A DNA stretch of 52,950 nucleotides from positions 25,371 to 78,320 of the forward strand of contig QKYT01000531.1 of the NCBI GenBank assembly GCA_003550305.1. The letters are read 5' to 3'. Numbering within the stretch: the first letter of the stretch is position 1; each line of letters starts with the position of its first letter. This document shows, in pieces, positions 1-11,735 of this stretch. The stretch comes from Glomus cerebriforme. Taxonomy: Eukaryota; Glomeromycota; Glomeromycetes; Glomerales; Glomeraceae. The position numbers were made by a program, and so were the translations under genes. Under the pieces are notes generated by a model, which was given only the letters and a program-made list of their open reading frames with translations, was not told the origin of the DNA and did no database searches.

Positions 1-46
1 TTTTTGCGTATATATTGAACCGTTATTCCATAAAAAAGCTGATTGC

Positions 47-139
47 TAGCATAAAGCATAAAGCATAAAGCATAAAGCTATAAGCTATAAGCTAAGCTAT
101 AAGCAATAAGCTATAAGCTATAAGCTATAAGCAATAAGT
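47..139. repeat. ATAAGCT/ATAAAGC short tandem repeat
   Basis: Degenerate 7-bp units (ATAAAGC, then ATAAGCT with ATAAGCA variants) follow one another about a dozen times. A simple microsatellite-like array with no coding content. The first 46 bases hold nothing recognisable. Confidence 0.85.
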
Positions 140-624
140 ATAAAAATGCTGGAAAAGGTTAATCTATATTTGGAAATTGATCTAACCATAAACTGAAACT
201 TTGGGTTAGTATGATCGTCAAAAAAAAATTTGAAAAATCAAACTATTTATTAAAAAGGATAAGCAACGTGGCACAAACTTTTCAGCATTCTTTTTTTTAT
301 GTTAATATTATAAATATGGAAATTGCATTTAACTTAAAAATATATTCAAAATGCAGTCATAATATGATTTGGAAGCATCACAGTCATCATCTTCGCCAAG
401 TAAAATGAAAATGAAAAGTATAATATAAAAGGATCTAGTGGTGATATCAATTCCACAAGCAAACATATTGTATAATCAGATAATACTATTAATTCAGAAT
501 CTTAGTTCATGATAGAAAATGTTTTAACATTCTTCTCATTTTACTACTATTGTCATTTTAATTTTTTTAGTTAATTTAGTATCTTACTAGCATAACCCGT
601 TATAAATAAGGTAATTATATTTAA
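140..624. other. gene-free AT-rich stretch
   Basis: A 65-codon open frame at 211-408 has no recognisable motif and looks like chance. I see nothing else in this stretch. Confidence 0.5.
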
Positions 625-790
625 ATATTATAGATACTATGGAATAATTCAAGATACGAATGATACGAATACTAAAGATTATATGATGGTCTTAGATGAA
701 GAAAATTATTATTCAAATTTAATGACTTATTAAATATTACAAGAGGACTTTTAAATATTCATAACACTAAAAAAGTTAATTAAGGCAACA
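625..790 (+). pseudogene. decayed protein-kinase fragment (hinge region)
   Basis: Reading + from about 628 gives YYGIIQDTN followed by KDYMMVLDEEN. This matches the stretch of Rhizophagus-type kinases that runs from 'FGITQDP' to 'YMMVLEYA' (compare LFGITQDPETSNYMIVMEHM in the intact kinase at 10.1 kb). A stop follows at about 733. A second frame then gives ITRGLLNIHN, resembling the 'I..GL..IH' helix before the catalytic loop. No HRD or DFG motif can be followed further. It is a short, frameshifted relic. Confidence 0.45.
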
Positions 791-1440
791 GATAATAATG
801 AAAAACAATTATTTAAAAAGAGGAAGATTATGGTATTGATTTTTTTTTGAAATCAAAGTAATCTTTTTAATTCTTAATTCAAACAATTTTTTTTCTTATA
901 AAAAGTTCATATATTGATATACGATCATATCAAATAATTTATTCTTAAAATCTGATTAAATAAAAAAACACTTATACAGTTATATGGACGCAATTTAGTT
1001 ATGAAATTCGCTTTATCAGAATTTAATTCAAGAGTATAGAATATATTTTATGTTTTTTTATTGATTTTAATTGATGTATAAATTATTTACAAAATTATCT
1101 TTATATGATATGATTTATGTTTGCTAAAGATACAAAATTATTAATTAAAGTGTTTGATACTATTCTAAACTTCTTGGCAGAAAATTATTAAATCTACTTC
1201 AAAAAATTTTTACGATTAAATATTCATTTAAAAATATTAAACTATATACTATAAACAATAAAATTAGACATATTCTTTTAATAATTATATTACAATTTCT
1301 GTATTCAAATGTCAAATGTAATCTATTTTTTGGATTAAAATTTTTTTAGTCATAATATATGTGTTCTTTAATTTTTCTACGTAGATGATGTTCCTTATTT
1401 GTTCAACATTTTAATTAAACTAACCAAATAATAAAATTAA
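791..1440. other. AT-rich stretch without a gene
   Basis: Stops are dense in all frames. A few kinase-like residues near 985-1030 are too weak to assign. Nothing else is seen. Confidence 0.45.
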
Positions 1441-1990
1441 TTTCTGTTTCATGAAAATGTCATTTTTCACATTATTTTCATCTTCATTCTCATTAGAAGG
1501 AGTATTTATTGTGATTCCTTCACCATCTTCTAAGGATCTTTTAACATTAAAAATTCATCCAACATTCACAACATTGAATAACAGTTATAAATTTCTAAAT
1601 ATTTGCTCAGTTTCCAAAACCATACATATTGATGATATTTTTAGAACTCTGTCTTCCATCTACCATGCCATATAACTGGAATCATTGTCTTGTCCAAAAT
1701 TAAGATATTGCTGTTCAGAATGATCCTCAAGATAATCTGCCAATTTTTCACATATAAATCAACATCTTTTATTATCCATTTACGTGATTCACTAGTTTGT
1801 TTATTCCATTATTTGAAATATTCATTGCCGTACGGTTTGTATTTAATTCATTGTAAATTGTAATTATTATGACATGCAATATATAGTATCTTCTTATTAC
1901 TACAGCCATCTCGTTCACTTTATTATACTGGAAGGATCATGAATTTTCCACACCAATGACATTCATAAAGAAATACTTCGATTCTATTTT
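1441..1990 (-). pseudogene. decayed ORF of unknown family, acidic C-terminal part
   Basis: On the minus strand three overlapping frames give protein-like sequence. From high to low coordinate these are: a CHWCGKF segment near 1950; NKQTSESRKWIIKDVDLYVK near 1800-1750; EKLADYLEDHSEQQYLNFGQ near 1745-1690; and NVKRSLEDGEGITINTPSNE with a following acidic tail near 1545-1450. Stops and shifts separate the pieces. The codon-like composition and acidic tail suggest a once-coding gene. I do not recognise the family. It lies directly beside copy 1 of the dispersed repeat. Confidence 0.4.
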
Positions 1991-2056
1991 TTAATTAGAG
2001 ATAATTAAAAACCTTCATTTTTGTTAGACTAATTTTACAGTATTTTACAAGTTATA

Positions 2057-2520
2057 AAGAGGGAATTCTAATCTAAACCAACCAGCCATTTAGGAGATAC
2101 TATCTGACCGGTTTTCCTTGCCTGATACGAGGAAGATATCATATACAGTATAAGGAAGGTAAGAGGGAGTTTAAAGGAGAAAAAAAAACCAACCAGCCAG
2201 TTAGGAGATACTCGACTAACTGACCAGCCTGATACGAGGAAATAAGGAAGTTTAAGGGAATAGTTTATAAAAATGATTGCAAGATTAGGATAAAAATAAC
2301 AAGAGATACATTTAAAAAATGTTGAAAAATGGTAGTATTTATATATTTTAAGAATATTAGGAATATAAGAATGAGTCAAAACATAAGAAATTTACGTGAT
2401 GTGACTAATTTATTATTGTTATCATTATTAATTTGGTTTATAATTTTACATGTCACGCAAAATTTAATAATCAATGAATAATTACATAATCTTTTTATTT
2501 GTTCACGTGAAACTCATGAC
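2057..2520. repeat. dispersed repeat, copy 1 (two internal tandem units)
   Basis: This segment is homologous to 27966-28490. Each copy starts with AAGAGGGAATTCTAATCTAA and holds two units of about 105-111 bp containing CCAACCAG...TTAGGAGATACT...CTGACC. The second unit here carries a CAGTTAG/CTAACTG stem. Similarity continues through AAGAATGAGTCAAA (near 2365) to TTAATAATCAATGA and a TTTGTTCAC motif near 2500. A 103-codon open frame on the minus strand inside it is treated as chance. The repeat class is not recognised. Confidence 0.8.
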
Positions 2521-2917
2521 TTTCTCCTAGTATTTAACAAATGAGTAAATCGGTAATTCAATCACTGGACAATAATATTTCTTTACCATAATCTACTGTA
2601 GAAATAAAGCATTAGTTTAAGAACCATTTATCGAAATTGTTTCCAGAAAATTTTTTATGAGGATTCAGTTTTGCGAAAGTGGTTATAAATTTGTCTAGTT
2701 ATTTTTTTTCTTTCATGAGAAAATTTCTAACAGTTTAATTTACGCTGAATAGATGAATTTACTCAAAATTGTAATTCATTGTGATCAGCTGTTTGTTTAA
2801 TCAGGCTAAATTTTGTAAATATAAATATTTCGGCTGAGTATATTAAATAATTATTAAAAATTTTTGGTAATAGACTGTAATAGGATGTTTAATGTAAGGC
2901 GAAAAAATCTATAATTA
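2521..2917. other. intergenic, nothing recognised
   Basis: AT-rich, with no open frame of interest and no repeat noticed. It lies immediately upstream of the BTB pseudogene and may include its former promoter. Confidence 0.4.
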
Positions 2918-3845
2918 ATGGCTGATGATAAGCTTTCGACAAATATTATGAGAAGTCCCTTATGTAAAAGTATTTCGTGCTCATATGGTTATATTAAATT
3001 ATCGTTCTCCTTAGTTGCGACAACTAATAAAAAGAAAAATGATGGAACTTTGAAACATATTATTAAATTATCAAATATTTTGCCCAAAACTTTTAGTTTA
3101 ATTAATTTTATGGTAAGAAAGAACTATATACACTCTTTTTCTTTATGCGCTAAATATATTTTAAACAAACATTTTATTTATTTTACTGTAGGTATATTAA
3201 TGGAGGAAGACTTTCTTTGGAAGAATATGATGCTACAGATGTCATTAAAATCTTAATTTCTGCCAATGAACTCAGTCTTCAAGAATTGATTCCTTATTTA
3301 GAATCCTTCTTGATTGAAAATAAAGAAAATTGGATGGAACAAAATTTTGATTTGATATACCAAACGAGCTTTGAAAATGATACTTTTTGAAATTCAAAAA
3401 TTTTGTACTGATTTAATCTCTAAAGAATCAAATAAGATATTCAATTCGCCAAACTTTTCTACAATTCCAAAAAACTTTTGGTCTCACTTATTAAAAATGA
3501 AAATGTTCAAATTAGTGATGTACAATTCTGGGAACATGTGATTAAATAGGAACTTTTCAAAATCCAGAACTTCCCTCTTATAGAAAAATATTCAAAAGAT
3601 AACTTTAATGCTTTGAAGATTAATATTATAGAAAATTAAATGGAATGCTATGTGGATTGAAAGAAGAATATGGAAATGATCAAACAAATAGGAATAGCAA
3701 AAGCACGAACAAGACACATACAATAAACCATATTAATTTCATGGTTGAAACAAACATAAAGGAAATTTAAAACAGGAAATTTACAACTTTGGAGTATATA
3801 TCAAAGCCTAAAATGAATCCAGAAAAATTTGAATTATGAACAAAA
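2918..3845 (+). pseudogene. BTB-BACK-TLDc pseudogene, inverted relative to the intact copies
   Basis: An open frame from ATG 2918 holds a damaged BTB segment (DGTLKHIIKLSNILPKTFSL near 3042-3102). A GTAAG donor (about 3112) and a TTACTGTAG acceptor (about 3191) flank the usual BTB intron position. The sequence after it reads YINGGRLSLEEYDATDVIKI, then ELSLQELIPYLESFLIENK and NWMEQNFDL. This is closest to the intact gene at 5170-6691 (LQELVDYLQKYLI, WMEQNF). From about 3390 on, stops and frameshifts accumulate. BACK pieces (SLIKNENVQISDVQFWEHVI, near 3481-3545) and a faint TLDc piece near 3745-3830 remain. Clearly non-functional. Confidence 0.8.
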
Positions 3846-4289
3846 AGGAGAAATTATAATAAATCAAAGTATAACAAATATATATTAAGAAATGTGTAAA
3901 ATTGATAGATAAACAAATAGTCAAAAACATACAATATAAGACAAATAGAGCATTATACAAAAGACTGGTAGGTGTATAGAGGAACATTCTAAAACAAATA
4001 GCTATTATTTTGGGAAACATAATATTAATTTTTTGATTTGAAGATATAAATAATTTCAATATTCAAATCACATTTTTTACAATTTAAAAATTTTTTTTAT
4101 AATTTATGTAATTTTCATCAAACCTATTATATAAAAATTAATGAAACAAGTAAACAGAATAATAAAAACTAATATTTAATATAAAATAAATACCTAGACG
4201 CCAATATATAATAAAATAAAATAATTGAAATTTTAATAAGTTTCTCTTTAATTATTAAGATTATTAAGGAAATTATTGGAATTATATCA
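3846..4289. other. AT-rich intergenic stretch
   Basis: An 83-codon minus-strand open frame here (3808-4059) has no recognisable domain. It overlaps the decayed TLDc tail and is taken as chance. Nothing else is visible. Confidence 0.45.
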
Positions 4290-4545
4290 ATTATCAACAA
4301 TAATGGACCATCCTTCCATATTGCTAAATATACTATAGTAAAATCACCTTTTCTTATTTCTTTAATATCATTAAACTGATTGTATAGTCTCCATTCAAAT
4401 ACTTTTCATTATAATTATTAATTTTTAATTGCATTCCTTGAATTAAATTATCAATTTTTCATTTCCACTTAGCAATATATTTTTTAAATTATTAATTTGA
4501 CATGGTTTACACTACTTACAGCATTCACACAATTTTCAAATTGAT
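4290..4545 (-). pseudogene. decayed kinase N-terminal fragment
   Basis: Reading the minus strand downward from 4545, shifting frames give NCVNAVSSVNHVK-like cysteine-containing sequence, a NEKLIILIQGMQLKINNYNE segment, and then QFNDIKEIRKGDFTIVYLAI followed by WKDGPLL. The last part is an unmistakable glycine-rich loop and 'A.WKDGP' strand of the Rhizophagus-type kinase family. It is preceded by that family's usual CxxC/'SGNE'/'IQEMQLK' linker. Stops and frameshifts break it and no catalytic loop follows, so it is a truncated relic. Confidence 0.7.
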
Positions 4546-5169
4546 TGGAATGACATTATTCTAGATTAATTTTAAATTTGAATTGAAAAAAGACTACTTT
4601 AATGATTATGTGATCGGTATAACATTATGTGGTGAAATAGTATGTCTTACCGTGAATTATTTTAATTAGAGAAAGCTGACTATAATGCCGCCAGTTATGT
4701 TTTTGTTTAATATATTTAAGTAAAAAAAAAAAAAGAAAGAAAATAAATGGTGAAACTGTTATCTATTTATTAAATCAGCATATAACATTTATTTTATTTA
4801 ACTGTTATTCTTATTATTTGCGATGAGAACTAGTGAAGAATTGAAATTATAACCATTATTTTTAATTTTTTTTTATAAATAATGGTAAGAAAAATAATAT
4901 ATTATCGCTTCTAAAAGTTTTTTTTTTTTGAAATCTCCTGATATTAACTATATATATATATTTATTTATTTATTTAATTATTAATTTACGTGTAGATAAT
5001 AAATAGAACATAAAGTTAGCTTATGAAAGAAATACGGATTTAAATAATGTAGAAATATATTAAAATGAAAAAAAAATGGGTTTAATATTACTAGAAAGTA
5101 AAGTATAATTTAAAATTTTATTGTTATATAATAAAATAAGAAAAACTATATATTTATTAAATCTAATAA
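4546..5169. other. AT-rich intergenic stretch
   Basis: It contains homopolymer A and T runs and a TA/TTTA simple stretch near 4950-4985. No gene or structured element is seen. Its right end is the 3' flank of the BTB-BACK-TLDc gene that ends at 5170. Confidence 0.45.
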
Positions 5170-6691
5170 TTAAGCTACTTTCTTAATGATTTGAAACACT
5201 TCATAATCCTCTATTGAAAAATCTTTTGTATCTCTTATTTTTTTTTCATAATAAATTTGTTTATATATAAAAACGTTATATTCTTTTGAATCAGAATCAT
5301 TTACTTCAACACCAATACCAAGATCACCAAATGCGGGTCCAATATTTTCTGCATAGTATAAAGCTCTATTCATGTCCTTTACATGACTTAAAATTGGATC
5401 TTTAAAATTATCCTTATTTTTAAAAGAAAATATAAAACTATCCTTTGTTACACCAGTTTCAAATTCAGGTGGAACCCTCCATATCAAAGGATTATATCCT
5501 CCAATAATTTCTTCTGTTTCTTTTATTTTAATGAATGTAACAGTATGAGGTTTATTATCACATAATGTATGAAACATTTTAGGGCTGAATCCATCTCTGC
5601 TTCCTCTTAATAATAGTTTGAATTCGTATGGTAAATGTAATTCTCTCGCATAAGCAAATTTGCTTTTAATATCAATTTTATCAATCCATTTTGAAACTAT
5701 AGAAACAATATTTAAATTAACAATTTTTGAATCAATAATTCCATCAACAAGTCTATATCTAGGAAGTAAAATATTATCATTTGGTTCACTATTAGGATCC
5801 ATATAAGAATCTAATAACCCATCATAAAGTTGAGGTTTTAAAAGTTTTTTATATGGACGAACTTTTTGTACAATTTCTTCAGAAGATAAACTAAAAAATC
5901 TAATTAAAGGTAAGCAATGTTGTAAAGTATTTTTCATCATTTTAAAATCATCATCTGTCCAAGTTTTAGGATCTGAAATGAGAGTTGGATTTTGTGCAAG
6001 TCCCCATTTTAATACATGCTCCCAAATTTCAGATTCTTTCATTTGTAAATCATCTTTTTTAATAAGTGAAATCAAAAGTTTTTCAGGTAATGAAGTAAAA
6101 TTAAATGAATTGAATATTTTTTCAGGTGATTTAGAAATACAATCTGTACAAAATTGTTGAAGTTCTAATAAAGAATTAGATTGAAAACTTATTTGATAAG
6201 TATATTCAAAATTTTGTTCCATCCATTTAGATTTATTTTTAATTAAATATTTTTGTAAATAATCAACTAATTCTTGAAGGTGAAGTTGATCAGCAGCGGT
6301 CAATAGTTTTAAAATTTCTGAAGTTTCTTGTTCATTTAATGAAATGGTTCCACCATAAATATATCTAAATTATAGAAATTCATGTTTAAATATGTACAAT
6401 ATTTAAACCATTATTAAAAATTATAAATATAACTTACTTTAAAATAATCTGAAAGATTTCTGGTAAAATATTTGGAAACTTAATATGAGTTAAAATATTA
6501 TTATTATCTTTTTTACTTGAAGCCAAAGTTCGTCGTAAAAATGGAGAACGGTAACTCAGGATGATCATGTGTGCACGGAATATTTTTACATTTGGATCAT
6601 TACCAACTTCAATAGTAATATCATAATATTCATCATCTTCCAAAATTTCAATATAATTTTTACTTAATTTAGCAAAAAAAGTGGTTGACAT
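5170..6691 (-). CDS. BTB-BACK-TLDc domain protein (two exons, 482 aa)
   Basis: Exons are complement 6438-6691 and 5170-6364, with a 73-bp GTAAGT...TTAG intron in phase 2 at IILK|YIYGG. Start ATG 6691. BTB spans residues about 20-120 (YYDITIEVGNDP, FRAHMIILSYRSPF), BACK about 125-230, and TLDc about 295-482 (LLLRGSRDGF at about 336-345, IIGGYNPLIW, DSFIFSF, EDYEVFQI at the C-terminus). In this family BTB-BACK usually binds cullin-3 as a ubiquitin-ligase substrate adaptor, and TLDc is linked to oxidative-stress protection and V-ATPase regulation; the role here is inferred. It is more diverged than the 12-24 kb array and is the closest relative of the inverted relic at 2918-3845. No truncation seen. 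Confidence 0.9.
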
Positions 6692-7386
6692 TTTTTATGT
6701 AAAAATAATTTTGCAAGTTGTAAATTAAATTTATTTGTTATCCAATGAAAATGTGACAAATTTCCTAACATTGATCTGCAAACGACCATTGCATATCGGC
6801 GGGTATGGTCCGGTATTACAAACGGTAAATTTATAAATATGAGAATGAAAATTTGAACTTGTCACTAATAAAATTTATATTTTCCACTCAATTATCAATC
6901 ATTAAGCAAAATTATTATTTCTGAATGAATTTTATTAGCAGAAAAAAATTTTTTTCTCATAGGATAATTCTTAACAATCAAATTTGTTATTCTACTCATA
7001 ATTTTAAATGCACATATATTTTTTCTAAATCTACCGTATTTATATAGCTAAGGATATTAGATACAACAATAGGTTCTTTAACATTAATAAAAAAAAAATA
7101 TAAAATTGTATTATTTCTAATAAAGATGAAATTTTACAGTATCAATCAATTCTCGAGATTTTTTTTTTTATATAAATGGCCAGTTTCTAATTTTAGCAAA
7201 AATTTTCGGCACATAAGCGGCATTGGAATTAGATCGGTTCAAATCGTTGAATTGAATCGATTATATCAATTACTGCATGTTTCAATTATACCACCGGACG
7301 TTTTACTGCCCCCTACAATCGTAAATTTTGAAAATTATTATAATACATTTAATTTCATTATAATAAAAATATTGTTGATGAAATTG
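6692..7386. other. intergenic region between two minus-strand genes
   Basis: It holds the upstream region of the BTB-BACK-TLDc gene and, at the right end, the 3' flank of the ATPase gene. A 94-codon + strand open frame (7126-7410) has no family resemblance and overlaps the end of the ATPase gene; I do not count it. The 6780-6830 and 7200-7320 stretches are richer in GC than the surroundings, without a recognisable element. Confidence 0.45.
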
Positions 7387-8843
7387 TCATTTACCTTTTT
7401 GATTATATAAATTCTTAAAAACATATCTTGTAAATGGTGATCCGAACGTATTTTCTAAGTTTTTAGACATACTGATTATGTTTTTATATACTAGTTTATC
7501 ATATAGTTCATCATCCGTAAAGTCCCATCTAGAATCTGAAAATTTAAATCCAGATCGTTTAAATGGTCGATCAGAATGATTATACAGGAAATTAAGTACT
7601 TTTGACTGAAATTTATCATTAACAAAACATTTATCCAATTTATAAATGATTGAATTGGATTTAATATCAACGTAATCTATTAAAAAAAAAGATTAATATT
7701 GATAATTATACAGATAAACTATATATATAATTTTAATAATAATAATAAATAATAATAAAAAGAATTTACCATTTAAAAAATTTTCGTTTTCTTTATTTCT
7801 TTCATAGCACTTAGCCACATGATTTAAGTCAATAATTCTACCACCAAAAATTTCATAAATCTTTTCGGCAGTATTTTTATCAACTTCATGATTTTGCAAA
7901 TAAGATAATGCTACATCTTTATTCAAGTCTCCAAGAAAGATAATCTCCATATTGGATTCTGCAGGATCGTCTATAAAAAAAATATAAAGTATGTTACTAT
8001 TATAAATATTTGAAGTACATGTCAAATTTTTTTTAAAAAAAAAATTGTACCTAATAAAAATTCTAATGTCTTTAGGTCATTTGCAATAAACATAACATTA
8101 TAATTGCCATGTTTTGAAGCATCTTTTGCAGAATGTTGAATTTTTCGTATCATGTTAGAATATGAAAAATTTTCTTTTGAGATCTTTACATTATCAATGA
8201 TAAGAAGAGGGGTATAGTTTTCTTTTCTTCTAATTTTTTCTGCAATTTTTTCAAATTCATTAAACCAACCATTCCAATAATAGCGGTCATGGACGGACCA
8301 CTTTAAATTTTTTATTTCTTGAGATAAATTTGTGCTAAAAGCCTCCTCATTTGGTGCATCAACATATAATACTCCCTTTCCAGCACGTTCTTTTGCTAAG
8401 GTAACCAGCACAGTTTTCCCAATACCATAAGGTCCAATTAACAAATAATAACTTTCGGCTGGTTTATGACGATCAGCAATCAAATTTGCTATGGTTTTAT
8501 GATCTTGTTGATCGATAATTGCCATGTTTTCGTTCTTCAATGATACTTTTGAAAAATATTCAGGAATATGTTTGATATAAGTACGAATTGTATCAGAAGA
8601 AAAGAGACAGCATGAAACCACAAATACTGAATATAAATAAAGAAGATCAAATTGAGTAATATTTCTTTTATGATTTTGTGTATAAAATTTTTTTCCCATA
8701 ATTGTATTTTTTTGAGAATTTTTGGTAAAAAAATCTTTTCCTATGTTTGTATTTTTTAGAGAATTTTGTGTATAAAATCTTCTTAACATTATATGTCTAC
8801 CACGCTGTAAAGATAATCGTGTACCATTATAAAGACTTGACAT
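7387..8843 (-). CDS. P-loop (AAA/STAND-like) ATPase, possibly mitochondrial (three exons, 427 aa)
   Basis: Exons are complement 8051-8843, 7770-7970 and 7387-7676. All introns are GT-AG and the frame is kept (…LEFLL|DDPAES…, …NFLN|DYVDIK…). Start ATG 8843. The N-terminus is basic with an RRFYTQN segment (21-27) resembling a mitochondrial presequence. Next come three imperfect repeats of an F(Y/F)T(Q/K)N…KNT…GK unit (23-60) and a hydrophobic, probably membrane-spanning stretch (about 66-84). Walker A is GPYGIGKT (137-144), Walker B LLIIDN (213-218), and VMFIAND (250-256) looks like sensor 1. Only an ATPase activity can be predicted. The layout (presequence, membrane segment, ATPase) recalls mitochondrial inner-membrane ATPases such as Yme2/RNA12, but I cannot confirm homology. 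Substrate unknown. Confidence 0.82.
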
Positions 8844-10100
8844 AATGGTTAATAATAAAAAAAAATTATGTTTATTTTGGATTTTTTTTTTTTGAAAGTT
8901 AAAAAAAACTAAAAAATTAAAAAATTAAATAAATATATATATATATATTCTCATAAATGATATGTATAATATGTTAATAAATATTCGTCATTATTATCAG
9001 ATGATAGTCAGATTATTCATAACAATAATATAATACAATTGTTGTAGCCAATTAAAATTGAGTTAGTTTGGGTAAGTTTTATTTGGGACATGGGGCTACA
9101 ATACAATTAATTGAAAAAAATATAATAATATGAATCTATAACTGTAATTAACTGTAATACAAAATCGCATCGCATTAATCTATGAACATATTAAATCAAA
9201 AATATGAAATAAAATCTATATTGTTTATTGAATGAATACAGACATAGATTAGCGCTGTAGCTGTTATAATATGGAAATTATTAAATATGAATTATTATTA
9301 TTAAAATTTCTTTTTTAATGCAAATTTTATTTAAGTTTTAATCTTGATGCTATAAATTTTTAGAAATATGATCTTAAATTCAAGCATTATGTGTGAAATT
9401 TTAAATCTTAATAATTTCGATGTCATTAAATTTCATGTCAAAGACAATATCAAACTGTTTTTGATACGTCGTAGCATCAAACTTATTTGATATTTCTATT
9501 TGTGAATTTCCGACGCGTGATGAAAATCAGGTGACTGAAAGCCACAAAAAAGTAAAGTTCCTATAATCCAATTGACTTTATATTGCAAATATAATATTGA
9601 ATACACATCATGTCACGTTTTTTATTATTTATAAAAACCATAAACCTACAAAACTGTTGAATCATCAAAATGCAGTCAATACACCAATTCGATAATTTTT
9701 TTGTACCTTCTTTAAAGTAATCGTAAAATATTAAAATAACAAGTTAACAACTAAAAAAAACATGATTTGCATACAGTATTTTATTCATAATTTTAATTAG
9801 TAGGCAATACAATTTACGAATATTTGATTATTCAAAAAAATTTATCCGCAATAGGATTAGCTAATGAATATGTAACATTAAAACTGCGATTCTTTTTCCT
9901 TATTTGATCACATGGAAATAATTTTAAGTGATCGGAATGATCGGCTAGTTTTTGTTTTACCACTGAAAATTTTTGCTTAATAATCAGTAATTTTATTCTA
10001 ATAAATGCAGTTAGCGGATTGTTATTGTAACAAAATTGGCTGAATCGATATAAATTTTTTTTTTTTCGCAACTAATCCATTAATACAGTATATCTGAAAT
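8844..10100. other. intergenic region with AT microsatellite and a tiny hairpin element
   Basis: Both neighbouring genes point away from this stretch, so it holds two divergent promoters. It contains an (AT)n run at 8930-8948 and the 61-bp element at 9041-9101. A 79-codon minus-strand frame (9832-10071) shows no motif. No other feature is seen. Confidence 0.5.
9041..9101. mobile_element. 61-bp MITE-like element with TTGTAGCC ends
   Basis: The sequence starts GTTGTAGCC and ends GGGGCTACAA, giving short inverted ends. It is flanked by TACAATT on both sides (9034-9040 and 9102-9108), a possible 7-bp target duplication. It shares the internal motif CCATGTCCCAAA (in reverse complement) and the terminal TAGCC with the element at 43694-43837. 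No coding capacity. Confidence 0.5.
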
Positions 10101-11735
10101 ATGATTGATTTAGACTTAGAAAAAAATCCATGTCCCGAATGTAATCAAATAAATAAATATTCTTGTCTTGAATGGTGTCAAATTTGCAATTATAAACGGT
10201 ATCAAAAAGATTTCAATAAATGGACTAGTGGAAATGAGCTCATTAATAAGTTTATACAAGATGCTCAATTAAAAGCAAGAAACAATAGGGAAACTATGGA
10301 ATGGATTCCTTATGATCGTTTTAGAAATATACAATACCTTGCTCAAGGTGGATTCAGTACTGTTTTTAAGGCTATTTGGTTGGACGGATCGATTGATAAA
10401 TGGGATTGTGAAAATCAACAGTGGGAGAGAGACTCTTATAAACTTGAGGATGAAGAATATGAAAATGCGAAACAAGAAAATATCAAGTCACCTCTTAATG
10501 AAAATGAAAGTGCTGGATTGCTTGTTGTGTTAAAAAGCCTAAACAATTCCTCAAATATTAATGAGAATTTTCTAAATGAGGTAAATAATTTAATAAAAAT
10601 ATTTTAAATATTGTATATCATTTTTTTATAAATGTGAATTGATGTACTTATTTTTTTTTTTGTTAATTGGTTATTTAGTGGAAAAATTATTTAAAATATA
10701 TGTATTCAACTAGTGATAACCTTGCTCCTGAAATTAGATTATTTGGAATTACTCAAGATCCAGAAACATCAAATTATATGATTGTAATGGAGCATATGGA
10801 ACTTGGTAGTTTAAGATCTAATTTAATGATAAAAAAATATAATCCATGTGATAAATATCAAAATTTTTTTTATATAGCACAGTCACTTTCGGCTTTACAT
10901 GAATGTAATTTAGTTCATGGTGATTTTCATAGTGGTAATTTACTTTCATATGAGCATAATTTTGTTCTTATAAGTGATTTTGGATTAAGCAAACCAGCAG
11001 ATAAACCTACTAAATCTGATGAAGTTTACGGAGTACTTCCTTATATTGCTCCAGAGGTATTACGTGGTAAACCATATACCAAAGCTGCTGATATATATTC
11101 TTTTGGTATTATAATGTGGGAAATGACATCAGGCATTCCTGCTTTTAACAATGTACCTCATGATTTTAATCTTTCTTTGAAGATTTGTCAAGGATTAAGA
11201 CCAAAGATTGTCAAAGGCACAGATGATGAATATGCAAAATTAATGAAAAAATGTTGGCACTCTGATCCTAATAAAAGACCAACAGCCAAAGATCTCTGCA
11301 ATTTTTTTGGATCTAATATTCTAATCCATTTTTCTGATTACAGAGTTCAAGTACCAGGTAAAAACAATGGATTTATTTGAAACAACTACATTTTAATAAT
11401 TATATTTATTATTTTTTTATTTTATTTTATAGACAACGAACCTATTATTCAAAATCATCCATTATCTTTTTATACAAGCCGAAAAATTGATTATTCATCA
11501 AAATTAAATGAAATTTTAAATCAAGATGAATTAAGTTCAAAAATTTTAGTAACTGATAATTTTAAAGAGACAATGTTAAGTGAAAGTTTAGGTAACTGTT
11601 TATAATTATTATTTTATCCTTTTTTTTCATCTTCTATTAATCATATATTAATTTTATTTTGAATTTTAAAATAATTTAGAAAATTGTTTAATACTGAATA
11701 AAAAGAAATCAAAAGTATCTAAATTTGATTTATAA
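10101..11735 (+). CDS. protein kinase with N-terminal CxxC motif (four exons, 457 aa)
   Basis: Exons 10101-10580, 10679-11357, 11433-11591 and 11680-11735 join in frame at GT-AG borders. Start ATG 10101. A zinc-ribbon-like set of cysteines (C11, C14, C26, C29) is followed by FNKWTSGNELINKFIQ (38-53) and WIPYDRF. The kinase domain then runs from about 75 to 370: glycine loop AQGGFSTV (81-88), lysine in VVLK (K145), catalytic loop HGDFHSGN (240-247, HRD changed to HGD), DFG (260-262), and YIAPEVLRG. The catalytic Asp, Asn and DFG are present, so activity is expected. It resembles the TKL-like kinases expanded in Glomeromycotina. About 50 acidic, Asn-rich residues are inserted between the glycine loop and the lysine. 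The 88-residue C-terminal tail encoded by exons 3-4 has no recognisable domain. Confidence 0.9.

Noticed and set aside
2068..2379. 103-codon minus-strand open frame
   Set aside because: It lies entirely inside the dispersed repeat and is not kept in the second copy; no domain.
7126..7410. 94-codon + strand open frame
   Set aside because: No family resemblance, low-complexity composition, overlaps the 3' end of the ATPase gene.
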